64,000 nt of DNA from Litoditis marina (Eukaryota; Nematoda; Chromadorea; Rhabditida; Rhabditidae), in contig OZ038436.1 of assembly GCA_964036275.1 (NCBI GenBank), positions 13,791,904-13,855,903 of the forward strand, in the 5' to 3' direction. Below are positions 50,101-61,900 of the stretch, piece by piece. Numbering within the stretch: position 1 is the first letter of the stretch; every line of letters starts with the position of its first letter. The position numbers and the translations under genes are program-made. The notes below the pieces were generated by a model that had not been told where the DNA came from, did no database searches, and saw nothing but the letters and a program-made list of their open reading frames with translations.

Positions 50101-52405
50101 TTATATCAAAACACGTCATTATTTACAAATTTTGAACAAATAGCGACGGGATCAAACTACAAATGCGGGATGTGGAACATACACTATAGGCAAGCTTTGC
50201 AAAGAGTCAACCTATATATACTCCGTTTCACCAATCGATGACTTTCTACAGTAATCTTTCAAATATTCAAGGGTATTTATTTAACGAACAAACAGACTTT
50301 TTTTTAGATTACTGTTCTTTAATGTTTGTAATCAATGTGGCAAATACAATCAGGAGGTTTGAGCTATTAACGATACCTACAAGACATAAAACTTCCACTG
50401 GAAAAATTCATAATCTTACTGTAGAGGGTTATTGTTGCGTGAAACAGACTATAGGAGTGGTCATATAAATATACTTTTATTTCTGGTCAGAGCACGATTT
50501 TGGACATACTTCAATTTCGAAAGTGTCAAACTACAAACATTCAACGTTTTTATCCGAATATCTTTATGTTTTACGTACTTGCGTACCCTAGGAAGACGTT
50601 TCGAAACCGGTTGCCAATTGTCAAATTAAACACTCGAACAAATCAATAAATCAATCAATACTCTAACCATCCGTCAATTTCAGGCTGTCAATGATTCTCG
50701 CACCATGTCAGTGCTGCTGAACACTGTGCGAGAGTGTGAATCACCAGTTGGTAAGTAGTTACAATGTTGTTCACCATTTGCCCAATCATGATTGAAAAAG
50801 AAAGGGGAAAATGTGAAATATGAAAATGAAAAGAATAAAAAGACGAACATGTAGGGATAGTTACTAGTGCGTGAAACAGACTACATTCTTGACTTTACTC
50901 TACACCAGGCTATAGACTAAACTATACACTAGAAGTTACGTTCCAAGTCACTGGTAGACAGGAGTCCCGAATTTCCAAGAATGGCCTATTACAATCGTGC
51001 AAAAACTTGAAAACATGCTACATTTCATAGTTTTCAATAGTGTTCGAAAGAAGACCAGAGAACACGAACATTATCCCTTGAATGCAACATGTAATCAATA
51101 CCTATATATTGTATGTTTAGTGGTTCACTGTTCGGCTGGCATTGGTAGGAGTGGCACTCTGGTTGCACTGGAAATGTGTATCATGGACATCATTGGCGAC
51201 AGGCCAATTTCAGTCAATCAGGTATAGTCCATTTCATTCCTACGTCCACTTCTACAGTAAGCTGATAACACCTGAAAACAGACCTAAACTTGAGTTAGCT
51301 CAAATGTTTTTCCGGTGTAATTCAAATGAGCCTAACAGAAGTCATTAATGTCTATCTTTGGAGAATATATTTGCTAGATGTTGGCAAGAACGTGCAAGAA
51401 CTTTTTTTCTTCTGAAACTACGGTGAACTGTCAAAAATAGGCATAGTTGTTACATATATATATATATATATATATTTGGGAAAAATGTACAATCGCCCCC
51501 CACCCAACAATCACCCCCCTCGTGGTACTATTACCCCCCCCCCCCCCCCCACCTAATTGAAATCCCAGAAAAGTCGCGCAAAGGTGAGGGGTAATTGGTA
51601 AATGGGTGGGGGGACATTGTACATCTTCGACAATGAACAATCACCCCCACAATACAAAATGGGGGGGTGATAGTACATACCCGGAACTGATGAACAATCA
51701 CCCCCCACTCAACCCAAGCCTGCAGTAAATAAGCATGGTGTATAATCGCCCCCCAAAGGTGGGGGGCGATAGTAGCACGGGCCCTTTTCAACCCATTTTC
51801 GACCGGGTGGGGGCAAATGTACACTACTCCCATATATTTTCCGGTATTTTGTTCTATTGTGACCATACTGAATTGCTTGCAGGTGGTCAAAGATTTGAGA
51901 AAATTCCGTTGCCAGGCCATTCAAACTGCGGACCAGTACCTATCTCTGTACAAGTTTGTGCTGCAATTTGGAGAACAGAGCGGGTACATTAAACAGGTAT
52001 ACATCTTTTCACTCTCTCGTCAGCTCTTACAGTACGACTTTAGTTTGTAGTCAATTTTGCTACCTGACCACTCCTGAGAAAGTAAAAAAACTGAGTAAAA
52101 CTGAGAAAAATGCAATCAGATCATGTGAAGCGTTCAAGATTTTCACAACGAGTTTCTCATTAGGTATCACTGCAGACGATCAAAAACTATTCTTAATAAT
52201 GTAGTCTGTATTCATTATGTAGTAGTTAACTTCAGCTGAATTCAGCTATTAATAGAACAAACGCTGCTGAGAAGTAAACCTGCTTGCATTCGGAATTCGG
52301 AACTGTTTACTTTTTATTCGTTTTTAATATTGGTATTTTTTCTAGGATGACGCGGAGAATTTCTACCGCATCCTGGATGAATACGCGCAAACCTTGGACG
52401 ACTGA
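44167..52405 (+). CDS. Nematode-type cytosolic protein tyrosine phosphatase
   Basis: Fifteen exons in frame: 44167-44211, 44631-44687, 46153-46252, 46492-46535, 46781-46834, 47161-47241, 47436-47547, 47874-47998, 48892-49016, 49244-49334, 49582-49647, 50684-50750, 51121-51221, 51883-51996, 52346-52405; 413 residues. The first exon lies behind a TTTCCAG acceptor. Residues 1-115 are disordered, basic and Pro/Ser-rich. The catalytic domain follows: NRYHNIMCLDESRVVL (substrate-recognition region), then TQGPLSRTIPDFWRMIWQE, a WPD loop with D298 (WPDCQ, where most have WPDH/F), the signature HCSAGIGRSG with nucleophile C326 and R332, and a Q-loop region KFRCQAIQTADQY. All catalytic residues are present, so it should be active. 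No signal or membrane segment. The short form with basic tail resembles the expanded, often germline/sperm-expressed PTP families of nematodes; that expression is inference. Introns 11 and 13 contain C/G-run islands. Confidence 0.92.
44697..44879. mobile_element. CTGGCGGCGTAG element, copy G1
   Basis: 183 bp with perfect 17-bp inverted ends CTGGCGGCGTAGCAATC / GATTGCTACGCCGCCAG. The interior is rich in TCATGAGA-type palindromes. It begins 9 bp into phosphatase intron 2. Confidence 0.88.
44904..44971. repeat. TTGTAGTTTG hairpin element in phosphatase intron 2
   Basis: Ends TTGTAGTTTGATC and ATCAAACTACAA, followed by GGGCAACATACA. Confidence 0.65.
45444..45679. mobile_element. 237-bp TATAG element, copy A4
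   Basis: 236 bp. Starts TATACTCTGTTTCACC and ends GGAACAAACTATA. Nearly identical to the reverse complement of 24614-24850, so the two moved recently. Confidence 0.88.
45729..45925 (+). mobile_element. tRNA-like 197-bp element, copy 4
   Basis: A-box TAGCGCAGTGGTTAG and B-box GGTTCGATTCC. Its final TATA is shared with the first bases of the next element. Confidence 0.82.
45922..46118. mobile_element. 197-bp TATAGTCGCC element, copy C2
   Basis: Begins TATAGTCGCCATTTTCCCC and ends AATCCTATA. Directly abuts tRNA-like copy 4. Ends 34 bp before phosphatase exon 3. Confidence 0.85.
46933..47127. mobile_element. CTGGCGGCGTAG element, copy G2 (degenerate)
   Basis: Right end GATTGTCACGTCGCCAG and an interior rich in CTCATGAGA match copy G1; the left end (CTGGTGCCGCGG) is decayed. 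Lies in phosphatase intron 5, ending 33 bp before exon 6. Confidence 0.6.
48033..48144. repeat. Four tandem 28-bp units
   Basis: Unit contains GGCTGAAACACAGCAGAACT. Starts at 48033, 48061, 48089 and 48117. A single-unit version of the same phrase followed by AAACGTGCAAT and AGTGCAC is dispersed near 28290 and 40325. Confidence 0.92.
48403..48613. mobile_element. 211-bp TATAG element, family B
   Basis: Ends TATAGTTCACACCATTCC and GAATGAAAAAGACTATA, with inner ACTGAGACTCCTACAGT / ACTGTAGGAGTCTCAGT inverted blocks. Fragments of this end recur at splice donors elsewhere. Confidence 0.8.
49740..50065. repeat. C/G-run island in phosphatase intron 11
   Basis: At least ten runs of five or more C or G, alternating in strand, separated by short phrases such as GAAGTT, TTGACC and GTAAATA. 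Neighbouring C and G runs can pair into hairpins, and the G runs fit quadruplex spacing. Confidence 0.8.
50217..50453. mobile_element. 237-bp TATAG element, copy A5
   Basis: Ends TATACTCCGTTTCACC and GCGTGAAACAGACTATA, with inner CTACAGTAAT and TTACTGTAGAGG. In phosphatase intron 11. Confidence 0.85.
51450..51475. repeat. AT microsatellite
   Basis: (TA)n run in phosphatase intron 13, directly before a C/G-run island. Confidence 0.85.
51490..51830. repeat. C/G-run island in phosphatase intron 13
   Basis: Same architecture as the island in intron 11: C5-C17 and G5-G7 runs linked by CAATCA, GATAGTA and GAACAATCA phrases, including CGCCCCCC and GGGGGGCG facing each other near 51748-51770. Confidence 0.8.
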
Positions 52406-53426
52406 TTGATCTTTGACCTCGACAAGAACAACTACGCTCAACTCTACTTCGAATACGACAAATTCACCAGAAACTAATAACTGAAATCATATTCATCACA
52501 GACTAAATGAAGTGATTTTTATGTTCCTTGTTTTGTATACAACTGTGACAACTACAAGTAAGACATTCAAGTTCATGAGTAATTAAAAGGTTTCTCAATG
52601 AAACATTTGAACGTTCGCAACGTTTGAATTGTTTTGATGTTGCCGGTTTTGTATTTTTTTTCACAACGCGAGACTGAAGGACTGACTAAAATAGCTGTGT
52701 TAATCTGCTCTGCTGTGTTTGTTGTTTGTATCCCACAAATTCACATTGTGAATATTAATCTTTGATGTGCATGAAAATCATTGTATTTGAAGTCGAACTT
52801 GAAACTCAAGATTCTCTGGACAGAAAGATTCTCTGATGTCGACAGTGGGACTCCAACTCGACTCCATTTTTCAAAAACACAAAAACTCGAACATTTGGGT
52901 CTGAAGACACCCAAAACTACTCAAAACTCGATTTTCACCCTGAAAACTCGAAATAGTGAACTCGATCAACATCTCTTATGAGGATCAAACAACAACTCAG
53001 ATGGGTTCATCCCCAATACTTCCATTTCGCGGATGTTCTTTTTCCACAGCTGACCGCAGCGAAATACAGGTCAAGGAGAGTGCGGGCATTGATCGAGTTT
53101 CACCATAATCCAGGGTTCCCGACCACTGCGAACTTCATCTTCTTCAAGTTTCATACAATACAATATCAACTCTATTAAATCTGAGAAGATGTATTTCATT
53201 TAATGTACGCTTTGAACCTATTTAGTCGTATTCACCTTGTTCGCTTTCATACAAATATAACTACTGTGGTTAGTTGACAGTTTTTCTACAAAGAGCTGAA
53301 GAATGTCTTACACATCAATAGGTCTCTTCAATGTTGTGTGTCGAACTTTGCGAACAATTTATCATTTACGAAAATTTCTATGTTGTATGGTTTTTCAAGG
53401 ATTTTTTATGTAAATAATTTACAGAA
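52406..53426. other. Intergenic gap, phosphatase to membrane-protein gene
   Basis: Presumed 3' UTR of the phosphatase gene and promoter of the next gene. A 66-codon open segment at 52978-53178 (contains YFHFADVLFPQLTAAKY) has no splice partner that I could find and no recognised homologue. Confidence 0.5.
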
Positions 53427-56397
53427 ATGGCCGTGTTCCGGCGATTTGTTGCGTGTTTTGAGATTCTGGAACCGGAGGACACTTCTATTCTGTCCGATAT
53501 TGAGAAAAAAGTTCGCAAGGGGGTCGAATTTTTGTTTAGGTAGGATCGCATTCGTCCCGTCTAAGAAACACTCAATGGGGCTTAAAATAAATATGTCGAT
53601 CTTATCTGATGGGCTTGTGTTCTGAACTTTCCTCGATATGATGAAATCCTTCTGAATTCGATGAGTGTGCTCATCCAACGACAATTCAGATCTAGTCACC
53701 CCTAAAAAGTAGAAGCAACACACAGTTGAAGTTTGTTCCCGTACTTGGCCGTTTCTCTGGATTCCGACAGAGACTCAGCATGTTCAAACTACAAGCAAAG
53801 CATAGTGTGCGAGTAGGAACAGTTTCACTGAGCATTTTGTAAAGGACCCCAATTGCATACTATTCGAAGTAACAACTTTGAAAATGTACATTACATTCTG
53901 CGATAGTAGAGCGAGATTAAATTGGATCATTGAATTCATTCGTTGACTGGAGAATTCTTCAATGACTTAAGAATGGGTAATATTTAGACGTCAAATGTGA
54001 AGCTATTGCGAAAAGTAAGGAAAACAATGCAGGTTTTGTTGTTAGTTGATCCCGCATTTACTACCATATAGGGTTCGCTCCGTAAAAGTTGAAAGCAAAC
54101 CCAGACGGCGTATCTCGCCCTATCCTGATGGGTTTGTAGTTTGATCGTGTTGGTGTACTGTAAAAAACGCCTGAACTAGGATGGATATTGATTTAAACCC
54201 AATATATCTGAATTTAGGGTATCGGTGGGAGCCCTTCTCGCCTGGAACATTTTCGACTTTCTGTTCAGCAGTGTTTGGATGCACGGGTATATATGGTCCC
54301 TAAACCTGCCCATAGATCTCGACATGTCCGATAAATCAGCCGGAGCCATCGTCTATCATCAAATGAGCATGGTACAGTCCTTTTCTACCTTACGTCAGCT
54401 GTACAACTGCACTTTTGTTGACCCTGTATGAGATCTGTTACTGGATCAATCATTCGCTGGAGAAGCACAATCGTATACAGAGACTTTCAATTCATGTTCG
54501 ACAGATCAGGCCTTTTCTACCTTACGTCAGCTGTACAACTGCACTTTTGTTGACCCTGTATGAGATCTGTTACTGGATCAATCATTCGCTGGAGAAGCAC
54601 AATCGTATACAGAGACTTTCAATTCATGTTCGACAGCTCAGGAACTTCCCCTGAATACTGTAGGCGACGACGTGGGTGTGGTAGAGAGTAAAGTCATGGT
54701 TACGCGACGACTGATGGAAAATGAAGAACTACAACATCTAAATTTTTATTACCTTTTTTCAATTTCGGAATGCCACATCTAACAATGTGAAATTCACGTG
54801 TTTAATCGCAAATAAATCTAGCTAAGCTATTTATCTAAAACCTAATTTTTCCAGTACAATAGTCCGTTTCATGACCTTGTAGATTCCTACTGAATACCAA
54901 TCTGAATGAACAATTACTTCGAATTCCAATTTATTGAATGTTCCACTGTCACTCATAACGATTGGCGCCAATTTTCTGCGATTTGCAAGTTACAAAAGCG
55001 AGAGAGCACGCAGGTCAATGAGCCTGACCTGCACACTCACGTCGAAGCCGCTACAAAAGTGGCTTGCTAACTGGCGAGGATTTGTCTGGGCAGTACGGCA
55101 GTAATTTTGACTAAAAGGTAATTACTGATCTGAGTGTATTTCATTTTCAGGTCGGTCCAGTCGAAAGAATATTTCATGCTGTGTCTACGGTTCTTGCCAT
55201 TTCCACCTTATTACTGTGCGTTCATATCTTTTATACATGAAAAAGTTATATGGACCCTTAACAGCGTACTATTTGAACTGGAGCACTGCCTCAATGTTTC
55301 AGTTCCACATGTTCAATTGCGAAAACTTTTTTGAAGTATATTAAGCGGTCACACTTTACCAGTTGGTGACTACGACAACTAACGCAACTGAAGTTGACCT
55401 CAAACTGTTCAGAGTGCGTATGCTAGAATATCCGGGCACCTTTATACCATCCTGCGTCTCCTCAAACATACGCTATTTCTCTGCTTTTTCTCGTCGGGAT
55501 GTGAGAGACGAGAAACAGTGATGCAGAGCGAGAGACGCAGGATGGTATGAAGGTGCGGGGATCTTCTAGCATACGTACTTGCAGAACCATTTTTATACCA
55601 AACTGATCACGTTTCTACCACCTGCGTCGCTCCCTGTTTTACGATTTGTTCAATTCCATTGGCTCTAGATGTGGTGGAGTTGGAACTGGTGAGCCGAGAT
55701 CCGTGTGGTATCTTCTGAAAATCAGCATGGCCGTCGGTCTTCTAGCAGCAACAGTTCGACCTTTACAGGTAAACTGTTGGTGAAACATTCTACAGGGCAT
55801 CACGATAGCGGCGTTGTAGTTCTCACTCTATACACTCCATAATTTTCTAATTTCCACCAAAAATCAACGGGATCAAACAACAAACACAGCTGAATAGAGT
55901 AACTGACACCATATCGATTTACTTCAAAAAGAGTGAACCTTGTAGGAGTCTCGCAGAGCGAACCTCGCTAGAATTGTATTTTGTCTTGTTTGTAATTCGA
56001 TGCAATACGTTTCAAATATGATCCGAAACACCGTGTGCGCTGATCTTGCTCAACTTCAGAACGCTACAGGCCATCCGGGGTACCTCTTTGAACTCACATA
56101 TTCTCCGGAAACTACTGTTTCATTAGGTGAAAGTAAGATAGAACAAGGTCTAAAAGTGATGAATTCCAGCTGAAGCAGCGTCTGTTCTCATCACTACATG
56201 AGGGATTCTATTGTTATTTGGTGACATTTTTGGTCGGTCTCGAATTGACGCTACAGAACACAAAAATGCCATCTTCTGTCAAGAAAGAAGAGTGTGTGAT
56301 CGAGTCTTTGAACAATCCTGTGACTGAATCTCTAAAGAATGTTGATCAGGTCGAAACTCCGAATCAGAAAGGTCTTCGAGATGGCAAAACTGGATAG
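53427..56397 (+). CDS. Unrecognised multi-pass membrane protein
   Basis: Six-exon model in frame: 53427-53539, 54218-54371, 54505-54627, 55151-55215, 55669-55768, 56170-56397; 260 residues. The start MAVFRRFVACFEILEPED lies two bases after a TTTACAG acceptor, as for a trans-spliced message. Hydrophobic segments appear in exon 2 (VGALLAWNIFDFLFSSVW), exon 3 (TTALLLTLYEICYW), exons 4-5 (VSTVLAISTLL and MAVGLLAATV) and exon 6 (YCYLVTFLVGLEL). The last 55 residues are polar. Exon 3 is uncertain: it sits inside a 132-bp tandem duplication (54379-54642), and the first copy read straight through stops. The boundaries given are the only pair I found that keep phase with both neighbours. I do not recognise the family; a 4- or 5-helix protein fits. 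If exon 3 is wrong, this may be a recently damaged gene. Confidence 0.55.
54379..54642. repeat. 132-bp tandem duplication inside membrane-protein gene
   Basis: Copies start at 54379 and 54511 and are essentially identical apart from the last few bases. The unit equals 44 codons and carries the YEICYWINHSLEKHNRIQR segment, so both copies stay open in one frame. Confidence 0.9.
55414..55578. mobile_element. 165-bp foldback element
   Basis: Long inverted ends: GCGTATGCTAGAA on the left and TTCTAGCATACGTAC on the right. These continue with paired CACCTTTATACCATCCTGCG and CGCAGGATGGTATGAAGGTG blocks. In intron 4 of the membrane-protein gene. Confidence 0.85.
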
Positions 56398-57137
56398 AAA
56401 ATGCAAATGAGATTAATAATACAATGATTCTTATGGGTTCCTTTCGTGTTCAGATAAATATTGTCTTTGATAATTTGTTTTAATGTTTGTATTTCCACAA
56501 GAAAAAAGTTTTCGTTCAAAGTCGTCTTGTGTTTTTTGTACATTTGAGTTCATATCTGGTCAGTTCGAATTTTCTCAGCTTCGAAACTGGTCCAGGATTA
56601 ATTGCTTTGCGAAGGCATTGAAGGCATTCGGGAGAAACTTCTGAGAATGTTCTCAATCATGCTAATCATAAGCTACATTGAATTTGCATGCAAAAGCAAT
56701 TTATCTTGCACTATCAGTAGTTTTGGTGCACACCACAATTATGCGTCGTAACTGTCTAAAAACTGAACAAACAAAGTCTGTGTTCATTGTTTTTTGACAG
56801 TTTTCAACTAAGGCATAAAGTACTGTCAGTACTTGATATTGAGGAAGGGAGAACCTATAAACTTACGGCTACACTAATATTCCACAACACATTAACGATC
56901 ATATAATATCTAGGCGTACTAGTTTTACGGTGCAATTGTATAGTGCGTTCGCGTTTATTCGAGCTCCGCGAAAAATTCAGTGCTTTAATTATTTTTTAAA
57001 TAATAATTATAATTATGTTCCTGATTTCCTACTTGCTGTTGTTCTGGAATTAGTTAGTGCTGTTTCGACAGGTTCTGTCTTCCGAAAAGAAGATAGAGCA
57101 AGGAGTGTTTTCTGGTGTTCAAGATAAACTATTTAAT

Positions 57138-58812
57138 GGGACCTACTAATTACCGCACCTACCGCACCACTGAAATACCGCACTGCGATTCGAAAATACC
57201 GCACCGTACCGCACCAGCGCAAATTTGCGTATTTTTTCAAAAATTCCAAAATCTCCAATTTTGCAAGCAATTGTTCCTAAAGCAGAAATCCTAATCTTTC
57301 ATCACTTGAAAACAAACATAGTGATCTCAAAAAAACGTTCTTTCAAACTTTCTCACTAGAAGACCATACGCTTATACGCTTTCCGTATTGCATTTTCCTT
57401 TTCTGTTGGGTAACCCTCATGTCACTTTCATGAGTTATCGAATGTATAGAAGAAGCTGCTCATCATTTCAAAAGAAAAGTACTGAGGAGTACCCATGATG
57501 ATGGCTTTTTCTCCACTACTTAAAACTATGTCATGAACCTCAGATATACCGTAAAACTAATGAACGCCGGGTGAATTCTATATCTAACCGGTTTTTTAGG
57601 TAACCTAACCCTTTTTTGGTAACCTATTTTTCGGGTTACCTCAGTAGGTAACCGGTCGGTAACCGAAAATGAAAAACCGGTTACCTGTTTTTCTAACGTA
57701 AAATGTAGTTTTTACCGTTAGTTTGTTTGGTAACCGGATTCAAGTTTTAGGTTACCTACCGGTTAGCTGTGAGGTAACCTGAAAAAAAGGGTTACCAAAA
57801 ACCCGGTTAGGTTACCAAAAAACCCGGTTACATATAGAATTGGCCTGAACGTCGGCCTCACCTGACTCAATTGTGCTTTTTATTTCTAGTTTCTAGAACC
57901 GTTTTTCACAGCCGTTTTTGTAACGCTTCCATCAGTACAAATATATATTATATGTGAATAATACGAGACAGGATGGAACGTATACGTGACCTCGCATTTA
58001 GTAACTTAACGGTGATTGATTCTGAACGTGAAATTATGTTTTCTTCTATCTGTGTTCATGAGAGCTGGATCACTGCATCGACAGAAAGTTTGCTCCTAAC
58101 GAAGTCCTAGCTGCTACGACAACAGTTTTGAGAGATCCGAACTGGCTAACTCTGTAATGATCAACTACTTTGCTGTTGGTCCGACATATTAAATACCGGG
58201 CTTGCTTTTTGTTGTTTCAAGTATACCCAAATTATCGTTATTATCGATGAACCTTTTTGGAAACAGTCGGAAAATATCTTAGATGCAGGCTTCGACGAAT
58301 ATAGTGACCAATTTGCAGTTGAGTATAGAAAACATTACGCTTAACTTAACTCTTACCAGGGTTTGATATTTTGATCCCTTGCAGGAGTACCATAATACGG
58401 TTCTCGTTTATTCATTGGCAATGGTTGTCAATTTTAGGCAGAAAACGAAATCCTCTAAATATTTCAGGTTTGAATAGCTCATACTTTTAGAAGAGCTGAA
58501 AGGATCTCTAGACAAATGAACTGACTGAAAACTATTTTTCGAAACACAATTCAGAATATTTCCACTATTCCTGCAGAAAAAGGAAATAAACTAATTGTGT
58601 TCGGTCATTAAACATCATGTTCAGACTTGCTGTATCTAAAGTGATGAAAAGGATAGGATTTCTGGTTTAGAAACTATTTTAATTGCAAAATTAAAGATTT
58701 TGTATTTTTTGGAAAAAATACGCAAATTTGCGCTGGTGCGGTACGGTGCGGTATTTTCAATCGCGGTGCGGTATTTCACCCGGTGCGGTAGGTGCGGTAA
58801 TTAGTAGGTCCC
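57138..58812. mobile_element. 1.68-kb non-autonomous Mutator-like element
   Basis: Inverted ends of 100 bp or more (probably ~145): GGGACCTACTAATTACCGC on the left, mirrored at 58710-58812, with tandem ACCGCACC repeats inside each end. It is flanked by a perfect 9-bp direct repeat CTATTTAAT (57129-57137 and 58813-58821). Long inverted ends with a 9-bp target duplication fit the Mutator superfamily. No open frame of useful length lies inside, so it needs a transposase from elsewhere. It is intergenic, just upstream of the LAP1-like gene. Confidence 0.88.
57574..57841. mobile_element. 268-bp GGTAACC element nested in the Mutator-like element
   Basis: Ends AATTCTATATCTAACCGG and CCGGTTACATATAGAATT, with many GGTAACC/GGTTACC palindromic units within. 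Direct repeats TGAACGCCGG / TGAACGTCGG lie just outside the ends. It interrupts the larger element, so it arrived later. Confidence 0.8.
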
Positions 58813-58912
58813 CTATTTAATTGAAGTTAAAATTATGAAAAGGGAGGATTATTATGCACATGTAGATACATTCATTTATGAATTGATTCCAGGTGAATAA
58901 GGAGCATTTGAC

Positions 58913-61900
58913 ATGACTAGGAAGTCAGTGTCACCTACCAAACAGGTTTCAACTGTCCCAACCAAGATTGTTCCTCTCGGTTTCGAATCTCCTGTCGTGC
59001 GTAGATACGAAGAACAAGAAGATATTCAAGACGACAGCGGCGTCACATCGTTAGTTTATCAATATATTGAATTCTTATAATTTTCCTTCTCATAACTCTT
59101 GTATATCATAGTTTTTGTTTGCTGAGTAGCAAGAAAGTGCGTTAGATAAACAGTAGAAACTTAATAGCTGTCCTTCCTTTTCGTAAAAAATTACGCCGTT
59201 ACCAAGTGGTTAATGAAACATTCAACACTTAACCCGGTCAACGGTTAACTGTTGCGGTCATACCCTAAATGCCTCAGAGTTGTGACTTTTTCAAACAGGG
59301 AGGTTTTGCCTTCCCCCTCAGCCATTATAAGGGGGTTTTGCTCTTAATTTAGAAAATCGCTAAATCAGACAATTTTGAGGGGGGTTTTGCCCAAATCTTC
59401 GGACCAAAACCAGGGGGGGGGGGGGGGGTTTCTCAAAACGCTGAGCATTTAGGGTGTGGTTGCGGTCAACGAAATTGAATGAAGAATTCATCTCATCTCT
59501 TGAACTTCGTTCAGTGAGTCACTTTTTCAGTTTTGCATTCGATGATGTGGCCACCAGTACGCCTATTTCGCACGCGTACTCGGAGATTGTTGGAACATCG
59601 GGCGTGACACAACGTTGTAAGAAAGCCGTTGATGAGGACGCTCTTTCGCCCATAATCGCCGGAAATCTGGGAAATGGAAGAGATATGAGGTAGTTGTAGC
59701 GAATTGTACCTCATAATACAACACAACTTTACAGATCATTCAAACAGCTTTCCCAACAAAGTCCGGTGTTTGTAGCTCAGGAAATATGTGTTTCATTGAT
59801 TCATTAGTTTAGAATAAATAGTCCTATCGCCTATCAACCCATCATGTTTTGCTCATTTGAGCGAAGTTGTAGTTGTACTCCGTTTACATGGAAACTAAAC
59901 TCTTCAGTCATGGTAATAGTGTTGTATTGTATATATCGACCAATTTCAGTGATTGGAATCAAATCAGCACACTCTCGTCTACCGACAGCTCTTCACATAA
60001 CCTTGTTCATGATGTCATTGATGAGATTAGGTGAGAATGTAAAATATGTCATCTTTATGAGTGCCGCTTTTCAGTTCCGCTGTACTTTAACATTTCATTT
60101 CAATCTTCGATAAATTCGAGTGAATCTGATCGCAAAATTGGTTCATGCGGTATAGGTGAGAATGCGAAATACGATAACTTTTTTTACCATTACCTTATGG
60201 CACATTGGCTGCCACTTTTCAGTGACATCGATTTATTTTCTCATTTCTCTAGTAAGTTTGGGTGAATTTGATTGCAAAGTTGGTTCATGCGGTATTGCGG
60301 TTGGTCATGTCAGCTATGTATGTTTCTTTTTCTTTTAAGAAACTTCATTTCGGAAAATTGGTTTGGATTCCCGGTTTCGGGGTAGAAAATCAATCAACGG
60401 TCTAGTTTTATCACTTCGGAGAAAATTGTAATGACATGAGATCTCCATCTTAACCCGAAGACCAACTCGCTTTTATCAATCACAATCAGGTTCAGGTGTA
60501 TGTAGTTAGTAATAAAAACTGTAGAGCAAGATGTTTACAGAGTTGTTTGGTAATATTCTGCATTAAACTTAGCTCTTTCAGGTTACGCTATGGAAATGGG
60601 GGCTTGAGCGCGGTGATTGAATACTACTGGTTTCATTTACTTGCGCTAGTTCTGCTTATTCTCAGTGGCTGGGCTTTTCTCAGCGTGGTTCTAGCACAGG
60701 ATTCGCACGGAAACGTGAGTTCTTCTCTCAAATTTATAGTATTCTCATAACTCAAAATAGTACCATATTTTCATTCTATGAATAAGTATGTTTGCAGCAT
60801 TCGCCGTACGCGCAATATGTGACCGGTATCAATGGCCTGAAGCGAAAAGTACCCCACTTGTCGAAGTCAGATGTCAAAATTTTGAAGTTTGTCGGTCATC
60901 AGGTTAGTTTTTTTTTTTACTTTTCTATTTTGCTTAGTTAGTTGGATGTTGTTCCGACTTGATATTGACGACGATCACAACTGTATTCGATGTGAAGTAG
61001 TTCAAGTTCCCGTATTTTATGAGAATTCTCTAGTAGTTCGTAGGTCAATTTCATGGATGTTCATGTTTTTCAGTGGTTGGTGGATCATGCAGAGGAACCA
61101 ATAGTGTTGTTGATTGGTGGAAGAAATGCCAGTGATGTTGTGTCATATCTTGTCCCAATGGCAGCAAAGGTAGGTCTTTTTCTTTTGAATTTGTTGCCGT
61201 TTTCTGAACAGAACTAAAAAAGCGTTTAAAAACCATCGGTTTTTCTGCGACAGTCTGGAATTTCTGCAGAAAATAATGAGTTTTGATGTATTTTAATCAG
61301 ACTTATCGAACAACGAGCTCGATTTGGAAGAAATTTGGTAAGAACTCATGGGTATGTTGGTTTCGTTTTGGTAGATTCACCGACTCTATAACACAACGCG
61401 TTCTTTCACACGTATTCGTTGGTTAGAAATATTTGTGGATGGTTTTAGTAGCAAAAATGATTATAATCTTTTCGTGTTGAGTTAAATGAATATTACGAAT
61501 ACTTTTATGGTGTAGAAATCTAGTTTCTTATTTCTTATAGATCGCTGGTCAAAAGAAGGGTGGAAAAGTTCACCGAATCTCCTCTGCAGTTGACCGCGCT
61601 GGCCTGCATGAAACTTTGCAATCAGGTGTGTTACATTTCGGAGGTTCAAATTCAGGTTTTCATTTATTCGAGTAGTTTTTTTCCGTGGCAACTTGGAATT
61701 TGGTAAGTATAGTTTTTTTTCAATATTTAGTTTTTCGTCAACAAAAACGCGAAAAGTGAAAACGAACTTGTATCTGAAACATTAAATTAAAAGTAATACT
61801 GGCGTATGAGATATTTCCATTCCCATTACTATTCTTTATGTTTAGAACTAGAGGCTGGTTCGAAAAACGGCCCCGTGACTTTCGGTCTAACTTCTGTGGA

